Source: Pantoea sp. CCBC3-3-1 (lineage in GTDB: Bacteria > Pseudomonadota > Gammaproteobacteria > Enterobacterales > Enterobacteriaceae). From it: a DNA stretch of 64,000 bases. The stretch spans positions 1,178,001 to 1,242,000 of the forward strand of contig NZ_CP034363.1 in the NCBI RefSeq assembly GCF_007981265.1, written 5' to 3'. The position numbers and the translations under genes are program-made. Shown piece by piece: positions 1 through 12,330 of this stretch. Numbering within the stretch: the first letter of the stretch is position 1; each line of letters begins with the position of its first letter. The notes beneath the pieces were generated by a model. That model was not told the DNA's origin and searched no databases. It saw only the letters and a program-made list of their open reading frames with translations.

Positions 1-31
1 AAGGCGGCCCGCGGGCCGCTTTGTTGTTTTT
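1..31 (+). terminator. Rho-independent terminator of an upstream gene
   Basis: A GC-rich palindrome (GCGGCCCGCGGGCCGC) is followed by a T-rich run. It probably ends a gene lying left of the window; in E. coli that gene is bolA. Confidence 0.6.
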
Positions 32-118
32 GATTGAAAAAAACGCACTGCCTGCAATTTTTACCTCGCTCAGGCCACAAATTGAACAAAGTTAACGAAA
101 TGGTGGGGCGGTGTAGCC

Positions 119-147
119 TCGACTCGCTTTGCCGTTGCCGCTATAAT
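119..147 (+). promoter_or_regulatory. Candidate sigma-70 promoter of tig
   Basis: A perfect TATAAT at 142-147 lies 17 nt downstream of TCGACT (119-124, four of six consensus bases). Transcription from here would give tig a leader of about 155 nt. Confidence 0.6.
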
Positions 148-176
148 GCTGCGTCTATTTTTTCCGGAATGTCTTC

Positions 177-271
177 GGGACGCTTCTGGCAACAGGGATC
201 GCGGTTCTGACATCAGAAGCCGTCCCGGTTCTTAGTCCCAGCCCTGTTTTTTTATAAAGCAGGCTGGGGCT
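177..271 (+). promoter_or_regulatory. tig 5' leader with two stem-loops
   Basis: The first hairpin pairs GGGACGCTTCTG (177-188) with CAGAAGCCGTCCC (214-226), broken by one bulge. The second pairs CCCAGCCCTG (237-246) with CAGGCTGGGG (260-269) around a T-rich loop. Both precede the tig ribosome binding site at about 299-302. No known riboswitch family is recognised; a role in mRNA stability or translation is only inferred. Confidence 0.5.
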
Positions 272-308
272 GAAGTTGACCGAGCACGTGATTTTTTGAG
301 GTAATAAG

Positions 309-1613
309 ATGCAAGTTTCAGTAGAAACAACTCAGGGCCTGGGCCGTCGCGTTACGATTACCGTTGATAAAGATGTGATCGAAAACGCGGTGAAGAAAGA
401 GCTGGTCAACGTATCTAAAAAGGTGCGTATCGACGGTTTCCGCAAAGGGAAAGTGCCGATGACTGTCGTTGCACAGCGTTACGGTGCGTCTGTTCGCCAG
501 GACGTGCTGGGCGAACTGATGCAGCGCAACTTTGTTGACGCGATCATCAAAGAGAAAATCAATCCGGCTGGCGCACCAGACTACGTGCCAGGCGAATACA
601 AAACCGGTGAAGACTTCACTTACTCCGTTGAGTTTGAAGTGTACCCGGAAGTTGAGCTGAAAGGTCTGGACGCAATCGAAGTTGAAAAACCGGTTGTAAC
701 CGTGACTGACGAAGACGTTGACGCCATGCTGGACACGCTGCGTAAGCAGCAGGCCACCTGGAAAGAAACCGATCGTGCAGCGGAAGCGGAAGACCGCGCA
801 ACTATCGACTTCAACGGTTCTGTAGACGGTGAAGAGTTTGAAGGCGGCAAAGCTTCTGACTTCGTACTGGCGATGGGCCAGGGTCGTATGATCCCAGGCT
901 TTGAAGAAGGCGTTGTTGGCCACAAAGCGGGCGAAACCTTCACTATTGACGTCAACTTCCCGGAAGATTACCACGCTGAAAACCTGAAAGGGAAAGCGGC
1001 GAAGTTTGAAATCGTGCTGAAGAAAGTTGAAGAGCGCGAGCTGCCAGAGTTCACTGAAGAGTTCATCAAGCGTTTCGGCGTGGAAGATGGCTCTGTAGCG
1101 GGTCTGCGTACCGAAGTGCGTAAAAACATGGAGCGCGAGCTGAAAGGCGCCGTGCGTAACCGTGTGAAGACTCAGGCTATCGACGGTCTGGTGAGCGCGA
1201 ATGAAATCGACGTGCCCGCTGCGCTGATTGACGGCGAAATCGATGTGCTGAAGCGTCAGGCAGCACAGCGTTTTGGCGGCAATGAGCAGCAGGCTCTGGA
1301 ACTGCCACGTGAGCTGTTCGAAGAGCAGGCTAAGCGCCGCGTTGTTGTTGGTCTGCTGCTGGGTGAAGTTATCCGCACTCACGAACTGAAAGCAGATGAA
1401 GATCGCGTTAAAGCACTGATCGAAGAAATGGCTTCTGCCTACGAAGATCCGTCTGAAGTGATCGAGTTCTACAGCAAGAACAACGAGCTGATGAACAACA
1501 TGCGTAACGTTGCTCTGGAAGAACAGGCTGTTGAAGCCGTTCTGGAAAAAGCCAAAGTTACCGAAAAAGAAACGAACTTCCAGGAACTGATGAACCAGAC
1601 CCAAACGGCCTGA
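309..1613 (+). CDS. tig: Trigger factor, ribosome-bound chaperone and peptidyl-prolyl isomerase
   Basis: This 434-residue protein binds ribosomes at the nascent-chain exit and shields new polypeptides. The N-terminal domain carries the ribosome-docking signature GFRKGKVP near residues 43-50. An FKBP-type isomerase domain follows at about 150-245, then a helical C-terminal substrate-binding domain. The length is close to that of E. coli Tig. The start is set by GAGG seven bases upstream of the ATG. It is monocistronic, with a strong terminator after the stop, and begins the conserved tig-clpP-clpX-lon order. Confidence 0.98.
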   Translation: MQVSVETTQGLGRRVTITVDKDVIENAVKKELVNVSKKVRIDGFRKGKVPMTVVAQRYGASVRQDVLGELMQRNFVDAIIKEKINPAGAPDYVPGEYKTGEDFTYSVEFEVYPEVELKGLDAIEVEKPVVTVTDEDVDAMLDTLRKQQATWKETDRAAEAEDRATIDFNGSVDGEEFEGGKASDFVLAMGQGRMIPGFEEGVVGHKAGETFTIDVNFPEDYHAENLKGKAAKFEIVLKKVEERELPEFTEEFIKRFGVEDGSVAGLRTEVRKNMERELKGAVRNRVKTQAIDGLVSANEIDVPAALIDGEIDVLKRQAAQRFGGNEQQALELPRELFEEQAKRRVVVGLLLGEVIRTHELKADEDRVKALIEEMASAYEDPSEVIEFYSKNNELMNNMRNVALEEQAVEAVLEKAKVTEKETNFQELMNQTQTA

Positions 1614-1636
1614 TCGTCTGATTTTACTGGATAAAT

Positions 1637-1675
1637 AAAAGCCCGCGGTCGTCATGACTGCGGGCTTTTTTATTT
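1637..1675 (+). terminator. tig terminator
   Basis: AAAAGCCCGC pairs with GCGGGCTTTT across a short loop, followed by a T-rich tail. Confidence 0.9.
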
Positions 1676-1782
1676 TATCTGTCGTCCTGAACAGCAATAT
1701 GGCGCTTATTCGCTCATTAAAACGGCAAATTATCGACTAAGCTGTTTTTCCTGGTTAGCAGCGGCCGAAAAACGTTGTTATG

Positions 1783-1811
1783 CTTGAATTAGCGGGGCTG
1801 AATCCCCAGAT
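1783..1811 (+). promoter_or_regulatory. Candidate sigma-32 (heat shock) promoter of clpP
   Basis: CTTGAAT (1783-1789) is separated by 14 nt from CCCCAGAT (1804-1811), a good fit to the RpoH pattern CTTGAAA-N(11-16)-CCCCATNT. It lies about 140 nt upstream of clpP. A small hairpin (CCCGAA/TTTCGGG, about 1843-1859) lies in the leader. Confidence 0.65.
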
Positions 1812-1949
1812 AGACATGATTGTAATAGTGAGACTTGATGACTCCCGAAGGATTTCGGGGGAACAATGTGGGGAACATAGTGTTCCGGGACGCTCTCAAG
1901 TAGAATTGGTACAGAGTGTTGCCAAATGAAATTTATCCAGGAGACGGTA

Positions 1950-2573
1950 ATGTCATACAGTGGCGAACGTGAACAAACAGCACCTCACATGGCTTTAGTG
2001 CCGATGGTGGTCGAACAAACCTCTCGCGGAGAGCGTTCTTACGACATTTTTTCCCGCCTGCTGAAGGAACGCATCATCTTCCTGACCGGCCAGGTTGAGG
2101 ACCACATGGCGAACCTGATCGTCGCGCAGATGCTGTTTCTGGAAGCCGAGAACCCGGAAAAAGATATTCACCTGTATATCAACTCTCCTGGTGGCGTGAT
2201 TACCGCTGGTATGTCGATTTACGATACCATGCAATTTATCAAACCCGATGTCAGCACCATTTGTATGGGCCAGGCTTGTTCAATGGGCTCATTCCTGTTG
2301 ACCGCGGGCGCCAAAGGTAAGCGTTACTGCTTGCCGCATTCACGCGTGATGATCCACCAGCCGCTGGGCGGTTTCCAGGGCCAGGCATCTGACATTGATA
2401 TTCACGCGCGTGAAATTATCAAAACCAAACATTTGATGAACGACCTGATGGCTAAACACACCGGTCAGACCGTTGAAACCATTGAGCGTGATACTCAGCG
2501 AGATCGTTTCATGTCTGCCAGTGAAGCAGTGGAATATGGTTTAGTCGATTCCGTGCTGAGCCAGCGCGGCTGA
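1950..2573 (+). CDS. clpP: ClpP, housekeeping ATP-dependent Clp protease peptidase
   Basis: This 207-residue serine peptidase forms the two-ring chamber that works with ClpX or ClpA. The catalytic triad is intact: Ser111 (in ACSMGSF), His136 (in MIHQP) and Asp185 (in DTQRDRF). It keeps the propeptide and the hydrophobic axial loop of the E. coli protein. The Ala normally before the nucleophile is Cys here. The start at 1950 is chosen over an upstream in-frame ATG (1926) because AGGAG sits seven bases before it and the length then equals E. coli ClpP. It is followed by clpX, as usual. Confidence 0.98.
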   Translation: MSYSGEREQTAPHMALVPMVVEQTSRGERSYDIFSRLLKERIIFLTGQVEDHMANLIVAQMLFLEAENPEKDIHLYINSPGGVITAGMSIYDTMQFIKPDVSTICMGQACSMGSFLLTAGAKGKRYCLPHSRVMIHQPLGGFQGQASDIDIHAREIIKTKHLMNDLMAKHTGQTVETIERDTQRDRFMSASEAVEYGLVDSVLSQRG

Positions 2574-2656
2574 CAGGCCGTAATGACGAATACTGCTGCC
2601 GATAAGATTCAGGCAGACGCGCCGCACGCGCGTTAGTGCATAAGAGGGGCAAGTTA

Positions 2657-3931
<1,275 letters not shown>

Positions 3932-3946
3932 ATTTATCGTTGAACG

Positions 3947-3976
3947 AAAAGAGAGCCAAATGGCTCTCTTTTTTTT
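3947..3976 (+). terminator. clpX terminator
   Basis: AAGAGAGCC pairs with GGCTCTCTT around AAAT, followed by a run of T. Confidence 0.9.
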
Positions 3977-4001
3977 GCCCGGCGTAAAGTAGACCGACAA
4001 T

Positions 4002-4031
4002 AAAAAAGGCCCGCATAAGCGGACCTTTTAA
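4002..4031 (-). terminator. clpP2 terminator (minus strand)
   Basis: Read on the minus strand, AAGGTCCGC pairs with GCGGGCCTT (one G-U pair) and is followed by a run of T. It lies just past the clpP2 stop, so the inserted gene has its own terminator. Confidence 0.8.
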
Positions 4032-4051
4032 GGAAGCAGTGAAAGGGCTGC

Positions 4052-4639
4052 TTAGCCTTTCAGCTCATCCCAGTGAGTAATCAGGTGGCTGGCGATGCCA
4101 TACTCAATAGCCTGCTGCGGGCTCATCCAGTAGTTGCTGTCGGTATCCTGCTCAACCTTTTCCAGCGGCTGGCCGGTTGCTTTGCTGATCAGCTTATTGA
4201 TGCGGTCGCGAGCACGAAGCAGCTCGTTCGCTTCAATTTCAATATCTGAAACTTTACCGCGGACGCCGCCCAGCGGCTGGTGGATCATAAAGCGTGTATT
4301 TGGCAGCGCGTAACGATCTTCTTTGTCAGCCGCGAGGAAGATAGTAATACCGGCGCTTGCGACCCAACCAGTACCGATAACCTGCACTCTTGGCTTCACG
4401 AATTTAATCATGTCGTGGATGGTATCGCCTGCTTCGACGTGACCGCCCTGACTGTTGATAAACAGCTTGATCGGCTCGTCACCCATCTCCTGCAAAATCA
4501 GCAGCTGAGCCGTGACTTTTTCCGCCAGCGCCTGGTCGATCTCACCTGAGATAATGACTGAGCGGGCTTGCAGCAGTTTATTAAGGGCTAGTGAGCTTTT
4601 CTCATCCTGGCCGTTTTCTTTCTTTGGCTCCTGAGACAT
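4052..4639 (-). CDS. ClpP2, divergent ClpP-family peptidase with Asn in place of the catalytic Asp
   Basis: This 195-residue ClpP paralogue lies on the opposite strand between two clpX genes. The nucleophile Ser95 (in GWVASAGI) and His120 (in FMIHQPLGG) are present. The segment QDTDSNYWMS aligns with [10 protein letters not shown] of ClpP, which puts Asn169 where the third catalytic residue Asp185 normally lies. INSPGG is changed to INSQGG. The N-terminus is a short hydrophilic tail in place of the propeptide and hydrophobic axial loop, so gating and ClpX contact may differ. The start at 4639 follows GGAG seven bases upstream; an in-frame ATG further out is less likely. It is probably a soluble, active or partly active peptidase, alone or in mixed rings with ClpP. 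Function is inferred only. Confidence 0.92.
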   Translation of the reverse strand: MSQEPKKENGQDEKSSLALNKLLQARSVIISGEIDQALAEKVTAQLLILQEMGDEPIKLFINSQGGHVEAGDTIHDMIKFVKPRVQVIGTGWVASAGITIFLAADKEDRYALPNTRFMIHQPLGGVRGKVSDIEIEANELLRARDRINKLISKATGQPLEKVEQDTDSNYWMSPQQAIEYGIASHLITHWDELKG

Positions 4640-4682
4640 CTTTAGACTCCATCGGATACGGGCTGTATAAGTAATGAAGTTT

Positions 4683-4710
4683 AGCATAATCCATTCAACA
4701 GCTAAATCAA
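4683..4710 (-). promoter_or_regulatory. Candidate sigma-70 promoter of clpP2
   Basis: On the minus strand TTGATT (4710-4705) and TATGCT (4688-4683) are separated by 16 nt, about 45 nt before the clpP2 start. No RpoH-type pattern is visible for this gene. Confidence 0.4.
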
Positions 4711-4852
4711 CACCGATTCGGAAAGCGGTTTTGCATCCAAAACAGCGTGTTAGTCAAACAAGAGGCCGCAATCGCTCCGCTGCCGTTTTATCGCTTTTGG
4801 CTGAGGATGCCCGGCCACCGTGCGCTGGCGGTCAGAACACTGTCCTTTCCGA

Positions 4853-4883
4853 CTGACAAAATAGTGTCAAAATGGGCTATATT
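4853..4883 (+). promoter_or_regulatory. Candidate promoter and operator-like dyad of clpX2
   Basis: CTGACA (4853-4858) and TATATT (4878-4883) form a weak sigma-70 pattern with a 19-nt spacer. An inverted repeat TGACA-N6-TGTCA (4854-4869) overlaps the -35 element and could be a regulator site. No heat-shock promoter is seen, unlike clpP and lon. Confidence 0.35.
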
Positions 4884-4946
4884 AGAATCTGTTCACTTAA
4901 ATTAAGTCAGCCTGTAAAGGCCGTAGAAAAGGCATGAGGTTAACTG

Positions 4947-6221
<1,275 letters not shown>

Positions 6222-6253
6222 ATAACCATACCATTCCAACTGTTTAGCGCCTG

Positions 6254-6277
6254 AAGGGGGAAATTTTTCCCCCTTTT
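6254..6277 (+). terminator. clpX2 terminator
   Basis: AAGGGGGAAA pairs with TTTCCCCCTT and is followed by T. Confidence 0.8.
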
Positions 6278-6297
6278 GCATTTCTCGCTCACATAGC

Positions 6298-6325
6298 GTT
6301 GAATGTCCCGTATTCATCCCCATAT
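6298..6325 (+). promoter_or_regulatory. Sigma-32 (heat shock) promoter of lon
   Basis: GTTGAAT (6298-6304), a 13-nt spacer and CCCCATAT (6318-6325) match the RpoH pattern and closely resemble the known E. coli lon heat-shock promoter. They lie about 88 nt before lon. Confidence 0.85.
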
Positions 6326-6412
6326 ACTCAACTACCTGTGGGTAAAACTGCACTTTAGTTGACTGTTGTGGTTCCCATCACCCTGGCGGAAATTAAACTA
6401 AGAGAGAGCTCT

Positions 6413-8767
6413 ATGAATCCTGAGCGTTCTGAACGCATTGAAATCCCTGTGTTGCCGTTGCGTGACGTAGTGGTTTATCCGCACATGGTAATTCCGTTGT
6501 TTGTAGGTCGTGAGAAATCGATTCGCTGCCTTGAAGCCGCCATGGATCATGATAAAAAAATCATGTTGGTCGCTCAGAAAGAAGCTTCAACGGATGAACC
6601 TGGCATTAACGATCTCTTCTCTGTAGGGACCGTAGCCTCGATTCTGCAAATGCTTAAACTGCCTGACGGCACGGTAAAAGTGCTGGTAGAAGGTCTGCAA
6701 CGTGCACATATCACTACGCTTGCGGATAATGGCGATCATTTTACCGCCCAGGCCGAATATCTGGCTTCGCCGGAAATTGACGAGCGCGAGCAGGAAGTGC
6801 TGGTGCGTACGGCGATTAATCAGTTTGAAGGCTATATCAAACTGAACAAAAAAATCCCGCCTGAGGTGCTGACGTCACTTAACAGCATTGAGGATGCGGC
6901 GCGCCTGGCGGATACCGTGGCTGCGCATATGCCGTTGAAACTGGCAGATAAGCAGTCCGTGTTGGAAATGTCAGACGTTAACGAGCGTCTGGAATATCTG
7001 ATGGCGATGATGGAATCGGAAATTGACCTGTTGCAGGTTGAGAAACGCATTCGCAATCGCGTTAAAAAACAGATGGAAAAAAGCCAGCGCGAATATTATC
7101 TGAACGAGCAGATGAAGGCGATTCAGAAAGAATTGGGCGAAATGGACGATGCGCCTGATGAAAACGAAGCGCTGAAGCGTAAAATCGACGCGGCAAAAAT
7201 GCCGAAAGAAGCGCGCGAAAAAACCGAAGCCGAACTGCAAAAACTGAAAATGATGTCGCCGATGTCAGCGGAAGCAACCGTGGTGCGTGGCTACATCGAC
7301 TGGATGGTGCAGGTTCCGTGGAATGCCCGCAGCAAAGTGAAGAAAGACCTGGTGAAGGCGCAGGAAACGCTGGATACCGATCACTTCGGGCTTGAGCGCG
7401 TCAAAGATCGCATTCTGGAATATTTAGCCGTACAGAGCCGCGTGAGCAAAATCAAGGGGCCGATCCTGTGCCTGGTCGGGCCTCCAGGCGTAGGTAAAAC
7501 CTCGCTGGGCCAGTCTATTGCTAAAGCTACCGGACGCAAATATGTCCGTATGGCGCTGGGTGGCGTACGTGATGAAGCGGAAATCCGCGGTCACCGTCGT
7601 ACTTACATCGGTTCCATGCCGGGCAAGTTGATTCAGAAAATGGCAAAGGTGGGGGTCAAAAACCCGCTGTTCCTGCTGGATGAAATCGACAAAATGTCTT
7701 CGGATATGCGCGGCGATCCGGCCTCGGCGCTGCTTGAAGTGCTGGATCCGGAACAGAACATTGCCTTTAACGATCACTATCTGGAAGTGGATTACGATCT
7801 TTCCGACGTGATGTTCGTGGCAACGTCTAACTCGATGAACATCCCGGCACCGTTACTGGACCGTATGGAAGTGATTCGTCTGTCAGGCTATACCGAAGAT
7901 GAAAAACTCAATATTGCTAAACAGCATCTGCTGTCTAAACAAATTGAGCGTAATGCCCTGAAAGAAAGCGAGTTGACGGTTGATGACAGCGCTATTGTTA
8001 GCATCATTCGTTACTACACCCGCGAAGCCGGTGTACGTAGCCTTGAACGTGAACTGTCAAAACTCTGCCGTAAAGCGGTTAAAATGCTGCTGATGGACAA
8101 GAGCATTAAGCACATTGAAATTAACGCAGACAACCTGAAAGATTTCCTGGGCGTACAGCGTTATGACTACGGCCGTGCTGAAAGTGAAAACCGTGTAGGC
8201 CAGGTAACGGGTCTGGCATGGACCGAAGTTGGCGGTGACCTGCTGACTATCGAAACCGCCTGCGTGCCGGGTAAAGGTAAACTAACCTACACCGGCTCAC
8301 TCGGTGAGGTGATGCAGGAATCTATCCAGGCCGCGTTGACCGTGGTGCGCGCACGTGCAGAGAAGCTGGGTATTAACGGCGACTTCTACGAAAAACGCGA
8401 CATCCACGTTCACGTGCCGGAAGGCGCTACGCCGAAGGATGGCCCGAGTGCAGGTATTGCGATGTGTACCGCGCTGGTTTCGTGCCTGACGGGCAATCCG
8501 GTTCGTGCAGATGTAGCGATGACGGGTGAAATTACGCTGCGCGGTCAGGTTCTGCCAATCGGTGGCCTGAAAGAAAAACTGCTGGCGGCACACCGTGGTG
8601 GCATCAAAACGGTACTGATCCCGGATGAAAACAAGCGCGATCTGGAGGAAATTCCGGACAACGTGATCGCCGATCTGGATATTCATCCGGTGAAACGCAT
8701 CGAGGAAGTGCTGACGCTGGCTCTGCAAAATGCCCCATACGGCATGCAGGTTGCCACCGCAAAATAG
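6413..8767 (+). CDS. lon: Lon, ATP-dependent serine protease
   Basis: This is a 784-residue cytoplasmic protease that degrades misfolded proteins and short-lived regulators. In order it has the N-terminal substrate domain, a coiled-coil region rich in Lys/Glu, the AAA+ module with Walker [10 protein letters not shown] near residue 356, and the C-terminal protease domain. Ser in PKDGPSAG and Lys in GGLKEKLL form the Ser-Lys dyad (Ser679 and Lys722 by E. coli numbering). The start at 6413 follows an AGAGAG stretch and gives the exact E. coli length; an earlier in-frame start is rejected. It has its own heat-shock promoter and terminator. Confidence 0.98.
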   Translation: MNPERSERIEIPVLPLRDVVVYPHMVIPLFVGREKSIRCLEAAMDHDKKIMLVAQKEASTDEPGINDLFSVGTVASILQMLKLPDGTVKVLVEGLQRAHITTLADNGDHFTAQAEYLASPEIDEREQEVLVRTAINQFEGYIKLNKKIPPEVLTSLNSIEDAARLADTVAAHMPLKLADKQSVLEMSDVNERLEYLMAMMESEIDLLQVEKRIRNRVKKQMEKSQREYYLNEQMKAIQKELGEMDDAPDENEALKRKIDAAKMPKEAREKTEAELQKLKMMSPMSAEATVVRGYIDWMVQVPWNARSKVKKDLVKAQETLDTDHFGLERVKDRILEYLAVQSRVSKIKGPILCLVGPPGVGKTSLGQSIAKATGRKYVRMALGGVRDEAEIRGHRRTYIGSMPGKLIQKMAKVGVKNPLFLLDEIDKMSSDMRGDPASALLEVLDPEQNIAFNDHYLEVDYDLSDVMFVATSNSMNIPAPLLDRMEVIRLSGYTEDEKLNIAKQHLLSKQIERNALKESELTVDDSAIVSIIRYYTREAGVRSLERELSKLCRKAVKMLLMDKSIKHIEINADNLKDFLGVQRYDYGRAESENRVGQVTGLAWTEVGGDLLTIETACVPGKGKLTYTGSLGEVMQESIQAALTVVRARAEKLGINGDFYEKRDIHVHVPEGATPKDGPSAGIAMCTALVSCLTGNPVRADVAMTGEITLRGQVLPIGGLKEKLLAAHRGGIKTVLIPDENKRDLEEIPDNVIADLDIHPVKRIEEVLTLALQNAPYGMQVATAK

Positions 8768-8797
8768 TGATGTAAGACAAAAACACCCTAAATCCAG

Positions 8798-8834
8798 AGC
8801 TGGCAGGCAAATTCGCACTTGCCAGCTTTTTTTT
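8798..8834 (+). terminator. lon terminator
   Basis: AGCTGGCA pairs with TGCCAGCT and is followed by eight or more T. Confidence 0.9.
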
Positions 8835-8988
8835 GTCCCGCTAATTTAGGGTGCTGTTAAGCCAGTGATGGTCAGAACAAGCTGAATGAGACTTCGGCTT
8901 AACCAGCAGAAGCTAAACTAGCGGATGCGTGCTCGTAGAGGGGCCACCAGCCCGGATGCGAAGTAAATAATAATGAGGGGATGATTGA

Positions 8989-9261
8989 GTGAATAAGTCA
9001 CAGTTGATCGACAAAATCGCTGCTAACGCTGATATTTCTAAAGCAGCAGCGGGACGTGTGTTAGACGCTTTCATGGACTCCGTTTCTGACTCACTGAAAG
9101 CAGGTGATGAAGTAGCACTGGTTGGTTTTGGCACCTTCTCAGTACGTGAACGTTCTGAGCGTACCGGTCGTAATCCACAAACCGGGAAAGAAATTACGAT
9201 TCCAGCGGGGAAAGTACCAGGCTTCCGTGCCGGTAAAGCGCTGAAAGACGCCGTTAATTAA
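8989..9261 (+). CDS. hupB: HU-beta, nucleoid protein
   Basis: This 90-residue histone-like protein bends and compacts DNA as a homodimer or as a heterodimer with HU-alpha. The HU/IHF signature ([18 protein letters not shown]) lies at about residues 46-63, and the proline-tipped beta arms are recognisable. It starts with GTG, preceded by GAGGGG. It is single-gene, downstream of lon as in E. coli, with a strong terminator after it. Confidence 0.97.
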   Translation: MNKSQLIDKIAANADISKAAAGRVLDAFMDSVSDSLKAGDEVALVGFGTFSVRERSERTGRNPQTGKEITIPAGKVPGFRAGKALKDAVN

Positions 9262-9322
9262 GGGCGATCACAGCATTTTCTTCGGTGGAGTGAGGACTGT
9301 CCTGACGTTCTCATGTACCATA

Positions 9323-9355
9323 CGGGCACATCTGAATTACGATGTGCCTTTTTTT
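9323..9355 (+). terminator. hupB terminator
   Basis: GGGCACATC pairs with GATGTGCC around an 8-nt loop, followed by seven T. Confidence 0.9.
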
Positions 9356-9467
9356 ATGCACCAATTAACACGAGCGGCCTGATACGCAGCAGCGTGGAGC
9401 GTCCCCAGGAAGTTGGGACGAACGCGCAAGGGTTTACATTCATACTACAGCGGAGTGTTGTCACACC

Positions 9468-11339
9468 ATGATGGACAATTTACGCGCGGCGTCGAACCAT
9501 GTCGTGCTCAAAATTATACTGGGTCTGATCATCCTGTCCTTTATTTTGACCGGGGTGGGCAACTACCTGATCGGCGGCAACGGTGATTACGCCGCTAAAG
9601 TAAACGGGCAGGAAATCAGTCGCGCACAGCTTGAAAGAGCTTTCAGTAATGAACGTTCACGCCAGCAGCAGATGCTGGGCGAACAGTTTTCTCAATTAGC
9701 CAGCAATCCTGCTTATATGCAGCAGATCCGTCAGCAGGCGCTGTCTCAGCTGGTTGATGAGCAGCTTCTGGATCAGTATGCAAAAGAGTTGAAGCTGGCT
9801 ATCAGTGATGACCAGATCAAACAGGCAATTTTTAACCAGCCTGCATTCCAGACTAACGGCAAGTTTGATAACGCCAGATATCTGGCCATTATCAATAACA
9901 TGGGCCTTTCTGCCGAGCAGTATGCGCAGGCGCTGCGTAAACAGCTGACCACGCAACAGCTAATTGCTGCCGTTACCGGCACCGATTATATGCTGCCGGG
10001 TGAGACAGAGTCGCTGGCCGCGCTGGTGTCGCAGGAACGTCTGGTACGTGAAGCGACGATCAACGTTGCGGCGTTGGCAGCAAAACAGACCGTTAGCGAC
10101 GAAGACGTTAAAAACTACTACGAGCAGAATAAAAACAACTTTATGGCACCGGAGCAGTTCCGCGTCAGCTATATCAAGCTGGATGCGGCGGCAATGCAAA
10201 AAAGCGCCAGCGAGAGCGATATTCAAAGTTGGTACGATCAGCATCAGGCTGATTACACTCAGCCACAGCGTAGCCGCTTCAGCATCATTCAAACGAAAAC
10301 CGAAGCCGATGCGCAGTCGGTACTGGATGCGCTGAAAAAAGGCGGTGACTTTGCCGCGCTGGCAAAAGAGAAATCAACCGATCCAATCTCTGCCCGTAAC
10401 GGGGGTGATATGGGCTGGCTTGAGCCGGCGACCACGCCGGATGAGCTGAAAAACGCCAACCTGAAACAGAAAGGCGAACTTTCTGGCGTGATCCCTTCTT
10501 CCGTTGGCTTCATTGTTGCCCGACTTGATGACGTTCAGGCTCAGCAGGTTAAGCCGCTGTCTGCGGTGCATGACGACATTGCCGCGAAGGTTAAGCAGGA
10601 GCAGGCGCTGGATGCTTATTATAAGCTGCAGCAAAAAGTCAGTGATGCGGCAAGCAATGACAATGAGTCACTCGCTACGGCCGAAGAAGTGGCTGGCGTC
10701 AAAGCCGTGGAGACAGGCTGGTTCAGCCATGATACGCCCCCAGCCGAGCTGAATTACAAGCCGGTTGAACAGGCGATCTTCAATGGCGGTCTGGTCGGTG
10801 AAGACGGCGCGCCGGGCAGTAACTCAGACATTATTACCGTAGATGGCGATCGTGCCTTTGTGCTGCGCATTAGCGGTCATAAACCTGAAGCGGTGAAACC
10901 ACTGGCTGAAGTCAAAGCGCAGATCGAAGCGTCGCTGAAGACCGAAAAAGCGCAGAGCGCCGCAAAAGCTCAGGCAGAAAAACTGCTGGTCGATTTGAAA
11001 GCAGGCAAAGGTGCAGAGGCGATGAAAGCGGCGGGGCTGAGCTTCAGCGATGCTAAAACGCTGACCCGCAATGGCCAGGACGCACTGACGCAGTCTGCCT
11101 TCACCATGGCGCTGCCAGCGAAAGACAAACCGTCTTACGGTGTCAGTGAAGACGGTCAGGGCAATGTGGTCGTGCTGGCGCTTGAGCAGGTTCGTAGCGG
11201 CACCATGCCGGAAGCGCAGAAGAAAGCCATGATTCAGGGTATCACGCAGAATAATGCGCAGATTGCCTTTGAAGCCTTGCTCAGTAATCTGCGTAAAGAA
11301 GGCAAAATCAAATACGGTGCAGCGGCACAGGCCCAATAA
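9468..11339 (+). CDS. ppiD: PpiD, inner-membrane anchored periplasmic chaperone
   Basis: This 623-residue protein is held in the inner membrane by one N-terminal segment (about residues 15-34) and faces the periplasm, where it assists proteins leaving the Sec translocon. A SurA-like N-terminal region is followed by a parvulin-type domain at about 266-355 (SARNGGDMGWLE...). A C-terminal helical region follows. The length equals E. coli PpiD. It follows hupB, with a terminator after it. PpiD parvulin domains are thought to have little isomerase activity; that comes from the family, not from this sequence. Confidence 0.96.
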   Translation: MMDNLRAASNHVVLKIILGLIILSFILTGVGNYLIGGNGDYAAKVNGQEISRAQLERAFSNERSRQQQMLGEQFSQLASNPAYMQQIRQQALSQLVDEQLLDQYAKELKLAISDDQIKQAIFNQPAFQTNGKFDNARYLAIINNMGLSAEQYAQALRKQLTTQQLIAAVTGTDYMLPGETESLAALVSQERLVREATINVAALAAKQTVSDEDVKNYYEQNKNNFMAPEQFRVSYIKLDAAAMQKSASESDIQSWYDQHQADYTQPQRSRFSIIQTKTEADAQSVLDALKKGGDFAALAKEKSTDPISARNGGDMGWLEPATTPDELKNANLKQKGELSGVIPSSVGFIVARLDDVQAQQVKPLSAVHDDIAAKVKQEQALDAYYKLQQKVSDAASNDNESLATAEEVAGVKAVETGWFSHDTPPAELNYKPVEQAIFNGGLVGEDGAPGSNSDIITVDGDRAFVLRISGHKPEAVKPLAEVKAQIEASLKTEKAQSAAKAQAEKLLVDLKAGKGAEAMKAAGLSFSDAKTLTRNGQDALTQSAFTMALPAKDKPSYGVSEDGQGNVVVLALEQVRSGTMPEAQKKAMIQGITQNNAQIAFEALLSNLRKEGKIKYGAAAQAQ

Positions 11340-11373
11340 GCCTCGCAAAAAAACTGCAACGTTTTGCAATAAC

Positions 11374-11397
11374 AAAGGCCGCTTATGCGGCCTTTTC
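11374..11397 (+). terminator. ppiD terminator
   Basis: AAAGGCCGC pairs with GCGGCCTTT around TTAT, followed by T. Confidence 0.85.
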
Positions 11398-11442
11398 CAT
11401 TTCTGGTTTCTGCTGTTTGTCCCGATGCCGCGGTGGGGGTAG

Positions 11443-11820
<378 letters not shown>

Positions 11821-11880
11821 TCTTTCTCGCGACTAACACGCTGCACGCTGCCGGATAGGCGGGACGGCTGCTAAGGTGAT

Positions 11881-11914
11881 AGAGGTCATACCAGTTGGTG
11901 TGGCCTCTTTTTTT
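11881..11914 (+). terminator. ybaV terminator
   Basis: AGAGGTCA pairs with TGGCCTCT (one G-U pair) and is followed by seven T, just upstream of the fadM ribosome binding site. Confidence 0.75.
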
Positions 11915-11928
11915 CAGAGGAGTGCGTG

Positions 11929-12330
11929 ATGCAAACCATGATCAAAGTCCGCGGCTATCATCTTGATGTCTATCAGCATGTCAACAATGCACGCTATCTG
12001 GAATTTCTTGAAGAAGCCCGCTGGGCATGGCTTGAAAGGCTGGAGTCCTTTCAGTGGCTGAATGAGAATCAGCTCGCTTTTGTGGTGGTCAACATCAACA
12101 TCAACTATCGTCGCGCGGCACGGATGGGCGATCTGCTGCAAATTCACAGTCAGCTGCTTGAACTGGGAGAGAAGAGCGGGGTGATTGGACAAACGGTGAC
12201 GCTGGCTCCCGGCGGAGATGCGGTTGCCGACGCCACGCTAACCTTTGTCTGCATCGATCTGCGCACGCAAAAAGCGCAGCCGATGACAGGAGAGCTAAAA
12301 CAGCGAATGGAGGAGATGCTGTCAGCGTAA
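11929..12330 (+). CDS. fadM: FadM, long-chain acyl-CoA thioesterase III
   Basis: This is a 133-residue hotdog-fold thioesterase that hydrolyses long-chain (including unsaturated) acyl-CoA esters that escape beta-oxidation. The N-terminal [23 protein letters not shown] segment holds the catalytic Asp of the 4HBT family and is almost identical to E. coli FadM. The start at 11929 (ATG) is chosen over the GTG one codon upstream because of AGAGGAG spacing. Its 3' end overlaps the convergent queC by nine bases. Confidence 0.95.
   Translation: MQTMIKVRGYHLDVYQHVNNARYLEFLEEARWAWLERLESFQWLNENQLAFVVVNININYRRAARMGDLLQIHSQLLELGEKSGVIGQTVTLAPGGDAVADATLTFVCIDLRTQKAQPMTGELKQRMEEMLSA

Noticed and set aside
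318..1697. 459-codon open frame antisense to tig
   Set aside because: It mirrors the codon bias of tig on the other strand, has no ribosome binding site and yields an unnatural Phe/His/Gln-rich protein.
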